Part shown: in pieces, positions 32,115-40,594 of the stretch | How positions within the stretch are numbered: the stretch's first letter is position 1 | How the letters are laid out: each line of letters starts with the position of its first letter | DNA from: Lachnospiraceae bacterium NSJ-143 | GTDB taxonomy: Bacteria > Bacillota > Clostridia > Lachnospirales > Anaerotignaceae | NCBI GenBank assembly: GCA_022867625.1 | Contig: JALIFM010000007.1 | Span: 62,001-126,000, forward strand | Length of the DNA stretch: 64,000 nucleotides | Reading direction: 5' to 3' | Translations under genes and position numbers: made by a program | Notes under the pieces: model-generated | Told to the model about the DNA's origin: nothing | The model's database searches: none | The model's input: the letters and a program-made list of their open reading frames with translations, nothing else

Positions 32115-35100
32115 TTATTCCTCCCCATCCTTTAAGTCCTCAAACTTAACAGACAAAACCTTTGAAATACCTTTTTCCTGCATAGTAACGCCATACAGTG
32201 CATCGGCTGCCTCCATAGTGCCCTTTCTGTGGCTTATCACTATAAACTGTGTTGTAGATGAAAACCTTTTAAGATAATTGGCAAACCTTTTTACATTGGC
32301 GTCATCAAGTGCCGCCTCAATTTCATCGAGTATACAAAACGGAGACGGCTTCATTTTTAATATAGCAAACAGTATAGCTATGGCAGTAAGTGCTCTCTCC
32401 CCGCCGGAAAGCAAAAGCATATTCTGCATTGTTTTGCCAGGCGGCTGAGCAATAATTTCTATACCGCTTTCAAGTATGTCGGCTGAATCAGAAAGCCTGA
32501 GGCATGCTCTGCCGCCTCCAAACATTTCTTTAAAAACATCATTAAAATTTTCAGAAATTGTATTAAACTGCGATGCAAACTGTTCTCTCATCAAAATTTC
32601 CAAATCATCTATTATTTTCATGAGATTGTCTTCTGCTTTTCTTATGTCATCTCTCTGTGATGTAAGAAAATCATATCTTTCTTTTGTCTTAGAGTATTCC
32701 TCTATAGCGTTAACATTCACATTTCCGAGATTTTTAATTTGTGAGCGCAGCTCTCGAGCAGCTTTTTCAAAATCACATTTCTCGTCAGCACTGTCTCTCA
32801 AATCCTTAGCCTGGTGATATGTAACCTCATACTCCTCCCACATAGATGAGTACAGCTTTTCCTTTTCATCATTAAGGGTTTCAAGTCTTGTCTGGTATTT
32901 GTAAACCATATTCTTCAAGTTTAAAACAATTTCGTATGTTTCATGTATAACCGGCAGTATTTCTTCCAGTTTTTCCTTTTTCTTATCCAGAACAGAAATC
33001 AATTCCTTTAATTTTTGTTCGTTTTCCTCTTTGCAGGCACGGCAGTTTTTCACTATATCTTCAGACTTGAAAAGCTCGGCCTTTTTTTCTTCAATCGCCG
33101 TAAGATATTCATTCTTAAGCTCCGAAAAATCTTTGTTTTCATTTTCCGCTTCTTTCAGCTCATTTTCAAGCCTAAGTATATTTTCTGATATTCCTGTCCT
33201 TTCCTGTTCAGCAGAAGATATTGATACCTTAATGGCTGTAACATCGGCAATAATCTTGTCTCTGTCTCCCTTTCCGCTGTCCACAAATATTTTAATCTTC
33301 TCAAGCTGGCTGTCGGTGTTTTCTATTTCATTTTCAATTCGCCTGACCTCAGATTCGAGTTCAGCAATCTTTTTATCAGTCTCAGCTATACTGCTTTCTA
33401 TATACACAGATTCGCCTTCGCTGTTTTTTCTGCCCTGCTCAATTTCCGCCAATGATTCAACGGCCTTTTTTAATTCCTCATCATATGAATTTTTCTCAAG
33501 CTCCAGTTTGTGAAGCAAAACTGTTGTATCATTTATATCCGAATTAATCTCGTTTCTGCTGTTGTTTAAGTCAGCTGTTTCACTCTTCAATTCCTCAATT
33601 TTAACCTTAAGAGCTCTGCATAGCCTTTCCAGCTCGTCTATTTCTCTGCTCCGGCTGAATATTCCTGATGATTTTTTTGATATGCTACCGCCGGTCATAG
33701 CTCCGCCGGGGTTAATTACATCTCCTCCAAGTGTGACAATCCTGTACTTTCTGCCTGTATAAGAAGAAAGCTTTATCGCGCAGTCCATATTTTCAACTAC
33801 TATCACTCTTCCAAGAAGGCTTGACACTATGCCAGAATAATCTCTGCTGTATGAAACAATATCACTGGCTATTCCACAGACGCCTGCAAAATTAAGGATT
33901 TTTTCTCTTTCCTCTATTACCCTGCCTCTTATAACACTGACAGGCATAAAAGTCGCACGTCCAAGGTTCTCTCTCTTTAAATATTCTATAGCCGCCTTAG
34001 CGGTATACTCATCTTCAGTAACTATATTTTGTATAGCCGAACCAAGTGCTGTCTCTATTGCAACTTCATATCTGCTGTCAGACTTTATAAGCTCTCCAAC
34101 AGCGCCGTGTATGCCTTTTAGCTTTCCGCTTATTCCTTCCTTTAAAATACATTTGACGCTTTTATAATATCCCTCAAAATCATTTTTCATATCCGAAAGC
34201 ACACGGTATTTTGACACTGACTCCGAAAATTCAGAAGAAACGGCCCTATAGTCTGTTTCTGCTTTCAAAAGTTTTTCATTGACTGAAGCCTGTTCATTTT
34301 TAAGGCTGACCAGTATATCCTTATACTTTTTTGTACTGCTGACAGACTCATCAAGCTTTTTTCTGAGTGAAAGGACATGAACCTCCGCCTGTCGGTATTT
34401 GCCCTGAGAAACGCTTATTGTATTTTCTAAGTTTCCTTTTTTATCAGTCAGCTGTTTAAGCTGAATTTTGCGGTTTTCTATCTCTGTTTTAGTATTGGCA
34501 AGAGAACGCATTTTTTCAAAAATATTATTTTTAAACAGATTAAGCTTCTCCTCACCCTTATCCAAAGCCCTGTTAAACTCATCAAACTCGCTCTCTTTTT
34601 TATCAAGGTCGCTGTAAAGGTGGGCAAGCAAAACATCTGACGCTGATTTTTTTGCCTGACAAATGCCAATTTCATTTTTCAGCCTTTCGGCCTTGAGGCC
34701 TCCTGCTTTAAAATCACTTTCTGTTCTTTTAATCTTATCTTCATAATTGGAAATCTGCTCCTGAATGAGCCTTATATTTCCTGACTGTATCTGGAGCTTT
34801 TCGTTATCCGCACTTATATCATTTCCCAGCGCCGTTATTTTTTCAGAAAGCTCTCTTTCATCATTCTTCAGAGCTTCTGAAATGGAATCAAGCTCAGAAT
34901 GTCTTTTTTCATTTTCCAGTATATCTCTTTTGGCAAAATCCAAATTGCTGCTTGTCTTTAATATTTCAGTCTCTATTTTGTCAGCTCTGGCAAGAAAAAG
35001 TGTGATTTCACATTTTTTAAGCTTTTCCTTTAAACCTAGGTATTGTCTTGCGTTTTCATTTTGAATCCTCAAAGGTTCAAGCCCAGCTTCAATTTCAGTA

Positions 35101-35684
35101 ATTATATCATCTATACGCACAAGATTATCATGCTCTTTTTCAAGCTTGCCCATAGCTTCTATACGCCTTGTCCTGTATTTGGCTATTCCGGCAGCCTCCT
35201 CAAACAGCCTGCGCCTGTCCTCACTTTTGGTACTCAATATCTCATCTATTCTGCCCTGGCCTATTATTGAGTATCCCTCGCGTCCAACTCCTGTATCCAT
35301 AAACAGCTCATTTATGTCTTTGAGTCGGCATGGAGTGCCGTTTATTGTATATTTGCTCTCACCGGAACGGAAAACAGTCCTTTTAACTGTAATTTCCGAA
35401 AAATTAAGCGGTATCATCTCATCTTCATTGTCAAGTGTAAGAGATACCTCAGCAAAGCTGATTGGCTTTCTTGTGTCCGTTCCCGCAAATATTACATCTT
35501 CCATTCTGTCGCCACGGAGGTTTTTAACTCTCTGCTCACCCAAGACCCATCTTACAGCGTCTGAAATATTGCTTTTTCCACTTCCGTTAGGACCTACTAC
35601 TGCAGTTATTCCTTTATTAAACTCAAGTTTGACTTTATCGGGAAAAGATTTAAACCCATGAAGTCCAAGCTCTTTTAAGTACAT
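32115..35684 (-). CDS. smc: Chromosome segregation protein SMC
   Basis: A 1189-residue condensin ATPase, normal length for the family. Walker A GPNGSGKSN is at residues 31-39. Two long coiled coils (about 170-500 and 670-1000, rich in E, K and L) flank a hinge near residues 510-640 (GKLKGIHGAVGELI to GGAMTGGS). The ABC signature LLSGGERALTAIA and Walker B PFCILDEIEAALDDANV lie near the C-terminus, followed by the FIVISHRKGTMEAAD D/H-loop region. It works with ScpA and ScpB, both encoded in this window. The usual upstream rnc gene is absent; rluD precedes it by 9 bp. Confidence 0.97.
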   Translation of the reverse strand: MYLKELGLHGFKSFPDKVKLEFNKGITAVVGPNGSGKSNISDAVRWVLGEQRVKNLRGDRMEDVIFAGTDTRKPISFAEVSLTLDNEDEMIPLNFSEITVKRTVFRSGESKYTINGTPCRLKDINELFMDTGVGREGYSIIGQGRIDEILSTKSEDRRRLFEEAAGIAKYRTRRIEAMGKLEKEHDNLVRIDDIITEIEAGLEPLRIQNENARQYLGLKEKLKKCEITLFLARADKIETEILKTSSNLDFAKRDILENEKRHSELDSISEALKNDERELSEKITALGNDISADNEKLQIQSGNIRLIQEQISNYEDKIKRTESDFKAGGLKAERLKNEIGICQAKKSASDVLLAHLYSDLDKKESEFDEFNRALDKGEEKLNLFKNNIFEKMRSLANTKTEIENRKIQLKQLTDKKGNLENTISVSQGKYRQAEVHVLSLRKKLDESVSSTKKYKDILVSLKNEQASVNEKLLKAETDYRAVSSEFSESVSKYRVLSDMKNDFEGYYKSVKCILKEGISGKLKGIHGAVGELIKSDSRYEVAIETALGSAIQNIVTEDEYTAKAAIEYLKRENLGRATFMPVSVIRGRVIEEREKILNFAGVCGIASDIVSYSRDYSGIVSSLLGRVIVVENMDCAIKLSSYTGRKYRIVTLGGDVINPGGAMTGGSISKKSSGIFSRSREIDELERLCRALKVKIEELKSETADLNNSRNEINSDINDTTVLLHKLELEKNSYDEELKKAVESLAEIEQGRKNSEGESVYIESSIAETDKKIAELESEVRRIENEIENTDSQLEKIKIFVDSGKGDRDKIIADVTAIKVSISSAEQERTGISENILRLENELKEAENENKDFSELKNEYLTAIEEKKAELFKSEDIVKNCRACKEENEQKLKELISVLDKKKEKLEEILPVIHETYEIVLNLKNMVYKYQTRLETLNDEKEKLYSSMWEEYEVTYHQAKDLRDSADEKCDFEKAARELRSQIKNLGNVNVNAIEEYSKTKERYDFLTSQRDDIRKAEDNLMKIIDDLEILMREQFASQFNTISENFNDVFKEMFGGGRACLRLSDSADILESGIEIIAQPPGKTMQNMLLLSGGERALTAIAILFAILKMKPSPFCILDEIEAALDDANVKRFANYLKRFSSTTQFIVISHRKGTMEAADALYGVTMQEKGISKVLSVKFEDLKDGEE

Positions 35685-35693
35685 AAATACACC

Positions 35694-36614
35694 TCAAAAC
35701 TGATTTTGTCTGAACCTGCCAAGGAGTTTTTCAAAATATTCAGGAATGTCAGAGACAAATTCAATATACTTTCCTGTCGACGGGTGTATAAACCCAAGAA
35801 GCCCTGCATGAAGCACCTGCCCCGAAAGCCTGTATGGCTGTTTAGCGCCCGAATACACATCATCACCCAAAAGCGGGTGTCCAACAGAAGCCATATGCAC
35901 CCTAATCTGGTGTGTACGCCCAGTCTCAAGCTCAGCTTCAATATATGTATATTTTCCAAACCTTTCAAGTACGGTATAATGGGTGACCGCATTCCGCCCG
36001 CCGGCCACTACTGCCATTTTTTTCCTGTCCTTGGGATTTCTTCCTATTGGCTTATCAATTGTCCCTGTATCTTCCTTTATATTACCTGTCACAATGGCCT
36101 TGTATTTTCTGCTTATGCTGTGCTCCGCAAACTGAAGTGCAAGTGATTTGTGGGCACTGTCGCTTTTAGCCGCAACAATAATTCCAGAAGTATTCATATC
36201 TATCCTGTGTACTATTCCCGGGCGCATGCATCCATTTATACCGCTCAGGCTGTCCTTGCAGTGATACATAAGCGCGTTGACTACTGTGCCGCTGTAATGT
36301 CCCGGCGCCGGGTGGACTACCATTCCCTGCGGCTTGTTTATAACTATAACATCCTTGTCCTCATAAATTATATCCAAATAAATATCCTCAGCCACAATAT
36401 CCAACGGCTCAGGATCAGGAATTTCAATATCAATAATATCGTTTTTCCTAAGACGGTAATTGTTTTTCACAGCCTTTGAGTTTACTGTCACTTTTCCGTC
36501 TTCAACAAGCTTTTGTACCTGACTCCTTGACAAATCATCGCGATACTGAGAAACATATACATCTATACGTTTTCCGGCGTCGTCACTTTCAGGCGCCGCT
36601 GTAAAATATTCCAT
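35694..36614 (-). CDS. rluD: RluA-family pseudouridine synthase (RluD-type)
   Basis: A 306-residue enzyme with an N-terminal S4 domain (RIDVYVSQYRDDLSRSQVQKLVEDGKVTVN) and a catalytic domain whose active-site aspartate is in VHRIDMNTSGIIVAAK. RTHQIRVHMASVGHPLLGD is typical of the family. It likely modifies 23S rRNA (positions 1911, 1915, 1917 in the E. coli RluD case). The start is the ATG at 36614 with GGAG 5 nt upstream. It follows lspA, the common lspA-rluD pair. Confidence 0.9.
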   Translation of the reverse strand: MEYFTAAPESDDAGKRIDVYVSQYRDDLSRSQVQKLVEDGKVTVNSKAVKNNYRLRKNDIIDIEIPDPEPLDIVAEDIYLDIIYEDKDVIVINKPQGMVVHPAPGHYSGTVVNALMYHCKDSLSGINGCMRPGIVHRIDMNTSGIIVAAKSDSAHKSLALQFAEHSISRKYKAIVTGNIKEDTGTIDKPIGRNPKDRKKMAVVAGGRNAVTHYTVLERFGKYTYIEAELETGRTHQIRVHMASVGHPLLGDDVYSGAKQPYRLSGQVLHAGLLGFIHPSTGKYIEFVSDIPEYFEKLLGRFRQNQF

Positions 36615-36667
36615 AACTTCTCCGTCTTTCAAGTATTTTTTATGTTTCTTTTAATAAAGCGGTATTG

Positions 36668-37135
36668 TTATTTTTTGGGCTCATCATTTATAACAAATAT
36701 AAACATGAAAGCCAAAAGTACTGTACCTGCAACAACATATATGTCCGCTACATTAAAAACAGGCCACTTTATAAACACTGACTCAAAATAGTCTACAACA
36801 TAACCTCTGAAAAGCCTGTCTATTGCGTTTCCCCATGCTCCGGCAAGTATAAGTATAACAGACAGCTTGACATACCTGTACTCACGCCCAGATGGAATAT
36901 ACTTTTTAATATATATTACCGCCGCTATTGTTACAGCAACTGTAATTATAACAAAAAACCATCTTGCACCCTCAAGCATTCCAAAAGCTGCGCCGCGGTT
37001 TTCAACAAATGTAAGGTTCATTAACCCTTTTATAAACTCAATGCTGCCCACCGGCTTAAGATATTTCAGCGCAGCAATCTTGCTCAGCTGGTCTATTATT
37101 GTAAGCCCTAAGGCAGATAATAAAAAGATAATCAT
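36668..37135 (-). CDS. lspA: Lipoprotein signal peptidase (signal peptidase II)
   Basis: A 155-residue aspartic peptidase with four membrane helices that removes signal peptides from prolipoproteins. It has the DQLSK motif, FVENRGAAFGML, and the two catalytic aspartates in GNAIDRLFRGYVVDY and FNVADIYVVAGT. Its ATG overlaps the aroB stop by 4 bp (ATGA), which suggests translational coupling. Confidence 0.95.
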   Translation of the reverse strand: MIIFLLSALGLTIIDQLSKIAALKYLKPVGSIEFIKGLMNLTFVENRGAAFGMLEGARWFFVIITVAVTIAAVIYIKKYIPSGREYRYVKLSVILILAGAWGNAIDRLFRGYVVDYFESVFIKWPVFNVADIYVVAGTVLLAFMFIFVINDEPKK

Positions 37136-38223
37136 ACACTATCACCCGATATTGTGTTTATAGCGTCAAATATTTCCTCTCTGCTTACAGCTGATGTACT
37201 GTATGGCTTTCCATAGCCCTTAAGCAATACAAAGCTGAGCTTATTGCTTTTGACCTTCTTGTCAAGGAACATCTGGCTGTATACTTCCTCAGGCTGTATT
37301 TCCTCCGCCTTTAACGGAAGTCCAAAATATGCCAGCAGGCTTAAAAACTCATTATACTCATTGAGTGTTATGTCTCCTCTTTTAAAGCATATGTCAAATG
37401 CTGCTTTCATGCCCATGGCAACACATTCCCCGTGTAGAAGTGAAAACCCTTTAATTGTCTCAACTGCATGGCCTATAGTATGGCCAAAGTTAAGTATCTC
37501 CCTTAAACCGCTTTCTTTTTCATCCTCAGCCACAACCTCAGCTTTAATCTTACAGCAGGTTTCAATTATATGCTGCATACAGTTTTTATCACGTTGTTTA
37601 ACAGCTTCTTTATTATCCATAATATATTTAAAAAAGTCATATGAATGTATAGGTCCATATTTTATCACTTCCGCCATTCCAGCTGCAAACTCGCGCTCAG
37701 AAAGTGTATCCAGAGTCTCCATATTTACAAATACAAATTCCGGCTGGTAAAACGCTCCGACTATGTTCTTGCTCCCTTTAAAATCAACACCGACCTTTCC
37801 GCCAACTGAGCTGTCAACCTGCGCAAGAAGGCTTGTGGGAATCTGGATAAACTTTATTCCTCTCAGGTAAGTCGCAGCCGCAAAGCCTGCCATATCGCCG
37901 CATACGCCGCCGCCAAGACCTGCAACAACAGTTTTTCTGTCTATATGGTTTTCCAGAAAAAAGCTGTAAAAATCAGATATAGTATCAAGGTTCTTGCTTT
38001 TCTCCCCGGCTTTAAAGCTATATAAATAAATGCTTTCAAAGCAGCCTTCAAGTGCGTTTTTTACTTTTTGAGCATATATGCTGCCTACATTACTGTCAGT
38101 TATTATGCAAAGCTTTCTTCCAACAAGTCCGCATTCATTTACCGCTTCTTTTATTGAATCAAAGCCACTGCTGAAATATATATTATACTTTTTGTCATTT
38201 GTATCTACACTGATTTTTTTCAA
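37132..38223 (-). CDS. aroB: 3-dehydroquinate synthase
   Basis: A 363-residue NAD- and zinc-dependent enzyme of the shikimate pathway, converting DAHP to 3-dehydroquinate. GGGVCGDMAGFAAATYLRG and QIPTSLLAQVDSSVGGKVGVD are the NAD and substrate-binding motifs, and the zinc ligands include the histidines of LNFGHTIGHAVE and LLHGECVAMGM. The start is a TTG (38221-38223), 8 nt after GGAGG. It is the only aromatic-pathway gene here, lodged between ylmH and lspA where B. subtilis has divIVA and ileS. Confidence 0.95.
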   Translation of the reverse strand: MKKISVDTNDKKYNIYFSSGFDSIKEAVNECGLVGRKLCIITDSNVGSIYAQKVKNALEGCFESIYLYSFKAGEKSKNLDTISDFYSFFLENHIDRKTVVAGLGGGVCGDMAGFAAATYLRGIKFIQIPTSLLAQVDSSVGGKVGVDFKGSKNIVGAFYQPEFVFVNMETLDTLSEREFAAGMAEVIKYGPIHSYDFFKYIMDNKEAVKQRDKNCMQHIIETCCKIKAEVVAEDEKESGLREILNFGHTIGHAVETIKGFSLLHGECVAMGMKAAFDICFKRGDITLNEYNEFLSLLAYFGLPLKAEEIQPEEVYSQMFLDKKVKSNKLSFVLLKGYGKPYSTSAVSREEIFDAINTISGDSV

Positions 38224-38239
38224 ACATACCGCCTCCGTC

Positions 38240-39025
38240 TCATATATATTTAAGTACGGTAATACTTATCCTGTCCTTTTTTGTCCGCCCGTTTACTGAC
38301 AAGACCTTTACTCTGCCAAATCCTCGAACTGAAATCATGTCGTTTTCTGAAACATTTTTAGAAGGCGAGCTTTGTGTCATAAAATTAACAAAAACCTTCT
38401 CACCTTCAATCAAATCTTGGATTTTGCCCCGTGCCATATTAAAGGCACCACCGGCAACCGCGTCTAGCCTGAGCGATGACACAGTAAAGCTCTTTTCTTC
38501 AGTTTTTGCCTCTGGTATACAAACTTTGTCCAGTGACAGAACCTCAGCTTCAACGCTGTTTTTTCCAACTTTAAACAGATTAGCCGCCACGTATCCGGAA
38601 ATCTCACTTTTAACATAACAAAGGGCACTGCCGTCAAAAATAAGTATATCACCTGTCTTTGAACGGTCAATGCCCAGACCAAGAATAGAGCCAAGGTAGT
38701 CCCTGTGGCTCATCTTAGCTGAAAATTTTTTATTAGAACTAATCCTCACTATATCAATAGGAAAATCGCTGTCCGATATCTCCATATAATCCGGACAAAA
38801 ACCTATAACCCGCCTTTCAGACTTATTGTTACCGCCAAACAACATGAACTTAAGCTCACGAAAGCTTTCCGCTGTCTTAAGCGTATCCTCTGCCTGAGCA
38901 GGAGTCAAAAAGTCTGAAAACACATAAACGTGCTTTTGAAGCGTCTGTTTTGCCAAGTCATTAATTCTTGATATCAACACTTTGTTTTCAGGCTTAATAT
39001 TTAAACTGTCAGCCGTTTTTTTCAA
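38240..39025 (-). CDS. YlmH family RNA-binding protein (S4 domain)
   Basis: A 261-residue YlmH-like protein. The middle has RRVIGFCPDYMEI and SHRDYLGSILGLGIDRSKTGDI, the family's most conserved block, and the C-terminus is an S4 domain (DLIEGEKVFVNF, NDMISVRGFGRVKV). YlmH-type proteins bind ribosomes and were linked to rescue of stalled nascent chains in B. subtilis. The start is a TTG (39023-39025) after AGGTG. It lies in the sepF-yggT-ylmH division cluster. Confidence 0.9.
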   Translation of the reverse strand: MKKTADSLNIKPENKVLISRINDLAKQTLQKHVYVFSDFLTPAQAEDTLKTAESFRELKFMLFGGNNKSERRVIGFCPDYMEISDSDFPIDIVRISSNKKFSAKMSHRDYLGSILGLGIDRSKTGDILIFDGSALCYVKSEISGYVAANLFKVGKNSVEAEVLSLDKVCIPEAKTEEKSFTVSSLRLDAVAGGAFNMARGKIQDLIEGEKVFVNFMTQSSPSKNVSENDMISVRGFGRVKVLSVNGRTKKDRISITVLKYI

Positions 39026-39043
39026 ATCGCAGCACCTGCCCGG

Positions 39044-39325
39044 TTAAAGTACAGCCAAAATAATGGCTTTAATTATACTACAAACAATTTTCATAACAAA
39101 CAGGGCTATTACAGGCGAAAAATCCAGCATCATACCCCCACCAATAGGCGAGGCGTCTATCATTGAGCGTATAGGTCCCAGTATTGGTTCTGTAAGCTGG
39201 TATATAATTGCTCCCAGACCCGTATTTCTAACAGCGGGAAGCCATGAAAGTATTATTCTTATTAATATAAGAAAATACAGTACCTCAAAAAACTTGTCCA
39301 CTGTCTGAAGCAACAAATTCTGCAT
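39044..39325 (-). CDS. YggT family membrane protein
   Basis: A 93-residue protein with two membrane helices (about residues 12-30 and 68-90) and the conserved loop LTEPILGPIRSMI between them. YggT proteins near sepF (YlmG) are linked to nucleoid distribution and division in bacteria and plastids, with no known reaction. The ATG follows GGAGAG. It lies between sepF and ylmH, as in B. subtilis. Confidence 0.92.
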   Translation of the reverse strand: MQNLLLQTVDKFFEVLYFLILIRIILSWLPAVRNTGLGAIIYQLTEPILGPIRSMIDASPIGGGMMLDFSPVIALFVMKIVCSIIKAIILAVL

Positions 39326-39345
39326 AGCACTCTCCAGTCAATATC

Positions 39346-39858
39346 TTATTTTCCCTGGCTTACCCAGGGAAGTATAATTCCTTTTGTTTTAAGCTCCTCT
39401 TTAAAGTCGCCGGAAACATCTACGTTTTCGGGAGCTATTATAAATATATTGTTAGCTACCCTTTGAATAGAGCCGTTTAAAGAATAGCATGTACCGCTTA
39501 AGAAATCCATTATCCTCTGGGCAATAGGGTATTCCACCTTCTCAAGGTTTACAACAACAGGCTTTCTGGCCTTAACCTGGTCACATATTTCCTGAGCGTC
39601 CTCATAGCATTCCGGTTTGATAATGCATACCTGCATCTGAACATTAGTATGTATGCTTACTACCTGCGATGTATTTCGCCTTGACTGAACAGACGATAAA
39701 TTCCTTGGCTGCTGTGATGATTGTCTTATTGGGGAATAATCCATGTCCCTGTCACTTTTGGAAGGAGCATCGTACTCATCTTCATACTCGTCGTCATAAT
39801 CCTCGTCGTCGTACTCACCGCCGAAAATATTTCTTACTTTATCAAATAAACCTGCCAC
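39346..39858 (-). CDS. sepF: Cell division protein SepF
   Basis: A 170-residue FtsZ-binding protein. The N-terminal amphipathic membrane anchor is AGLFDKVRNIFGG, followed by an acidic linker (about 15-45, rich in D, E and Y) and the SepF core (CIIKPECYEDAQEICDQVKARKPVVVNL, then ADFLSGT-like MDFLSGTCYSLNG). SepF tethers FtsZ to the membrane and polymerises into rings. With no ftsA in the window it may be the main FtsZ anchor. The start is a GTG (39856-39858), 8 nt after GGGGG. Confidence 0.95.
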   Translation of the reverse strand: MAGLFDKVRNIFGGEYDDEDYDDEYEDEYDAPSKSDRDMDYSPIRQSSQQPRNLSSVQSRRNTSQVVSIHTNVQMQVCIIKPECYEDAQEICDQVKARKPVVVNLEKVEYPIAQRIMDFLSGTCYSLNGSIQRVANNIFIIAPENVDVSGDFKEELKTKGIILPWVSQGK

Positions 39859-39875
39859 TTTGTTTTCCCCCTAGA

Positions 39876-40580
39876 TCAATTTTTATTTGGATATACTCTA
39901 GCGCCGAAAACGCCTGTTCCAATTCTAACTATTGTAGCGCCTTCCTCAATGGCAACCTCGTAATCACCCGTCATTCCCATTGAAAGCTCGGTCATATTAA
40001 CATTATCAATTTTTTTGCTGTTAATGTCAACAAGTAATTGCTTCATTTGTCTGAAATATTTCCTGTTTTCTTCTGAATTTTCGACAAAAGGCGCTACAGT
40101 CATCAGTCCTTTAATTGAAATATTAGGCAAAACGCTTATTTCACGGACCATCTGCTCACATTCTTCCGGCCTAATACCGAATTTTGATTCTTCACCGGCT
40201 ATATTTATCTCCAATAAAATATTAGCTGTTATACCCTTTGCCGCGGCTCTTTTGTTTATTTCCTCCGCAAGCTTTACACTTTCCACAGAATGGATAAGCT
40301 CAACTTTATCAATTATGTATTTTACCTTGTTTGTCTGGAGGTGTCCTATAAGATGCCATTTTATGCCTTCACCCATAGGTTCATACTTGTCCATTATTTC
40401 CTGAACTTTGTTTTCACCAAGACTGTTCATTCCGCAGTCAACAGCTTCCTTTATTCTTGGCACATCAATAGTTTTGCTCACAACAAGAAAAAGTACATCT
40501 TCCCTTTTTCTTCCGCTCTTCTGGCAGGCCGCCTTAATTTTCATTTCAATATTTTCAATGTTTTCCTTTATTAATGACAT
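39876..40580 (-). CDS. YggS family PLP homeostasis protein (PLPBP)
   Basis: A 234-residue pyridoxal-phosphate-binding protein. The PLP lysine is in LVVSKTIDVPRIKEAVD and later motifs are FGENKVQE (here SLGENKVQEIMDK), HLIGHLQTNKVKYI and LSMGMTGDYEVAIEEGATIVRIG. The family buffers PLP and has no known catalytic role. It sits upstream of sepF, as in B. subtilis (ylmE). Confidence 0.93.
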   Translation of the reverse strand: MSLIKENIENIEMKIKAACQKSGRKREDVLFLVVSKTIDVPRIKEAVDCGMNSLGENKVQEIMDKYEPMGEGIKWHLIGHLQTNKVKYIIDKVELIHSVESVKLAEEINKRAAAKGITANILLEINIAGEESKFGIRPEECEQMVREISVLPNISIKGLMTVAPFVENSEENRKYFRQMKQLLVDINSKKIDNVNMTELSMGMTGDYEVAIEEGATIVRIGTGVFGARVYPNKN

Positions 40581-40594
40581 GATTGTCTCCCCTT

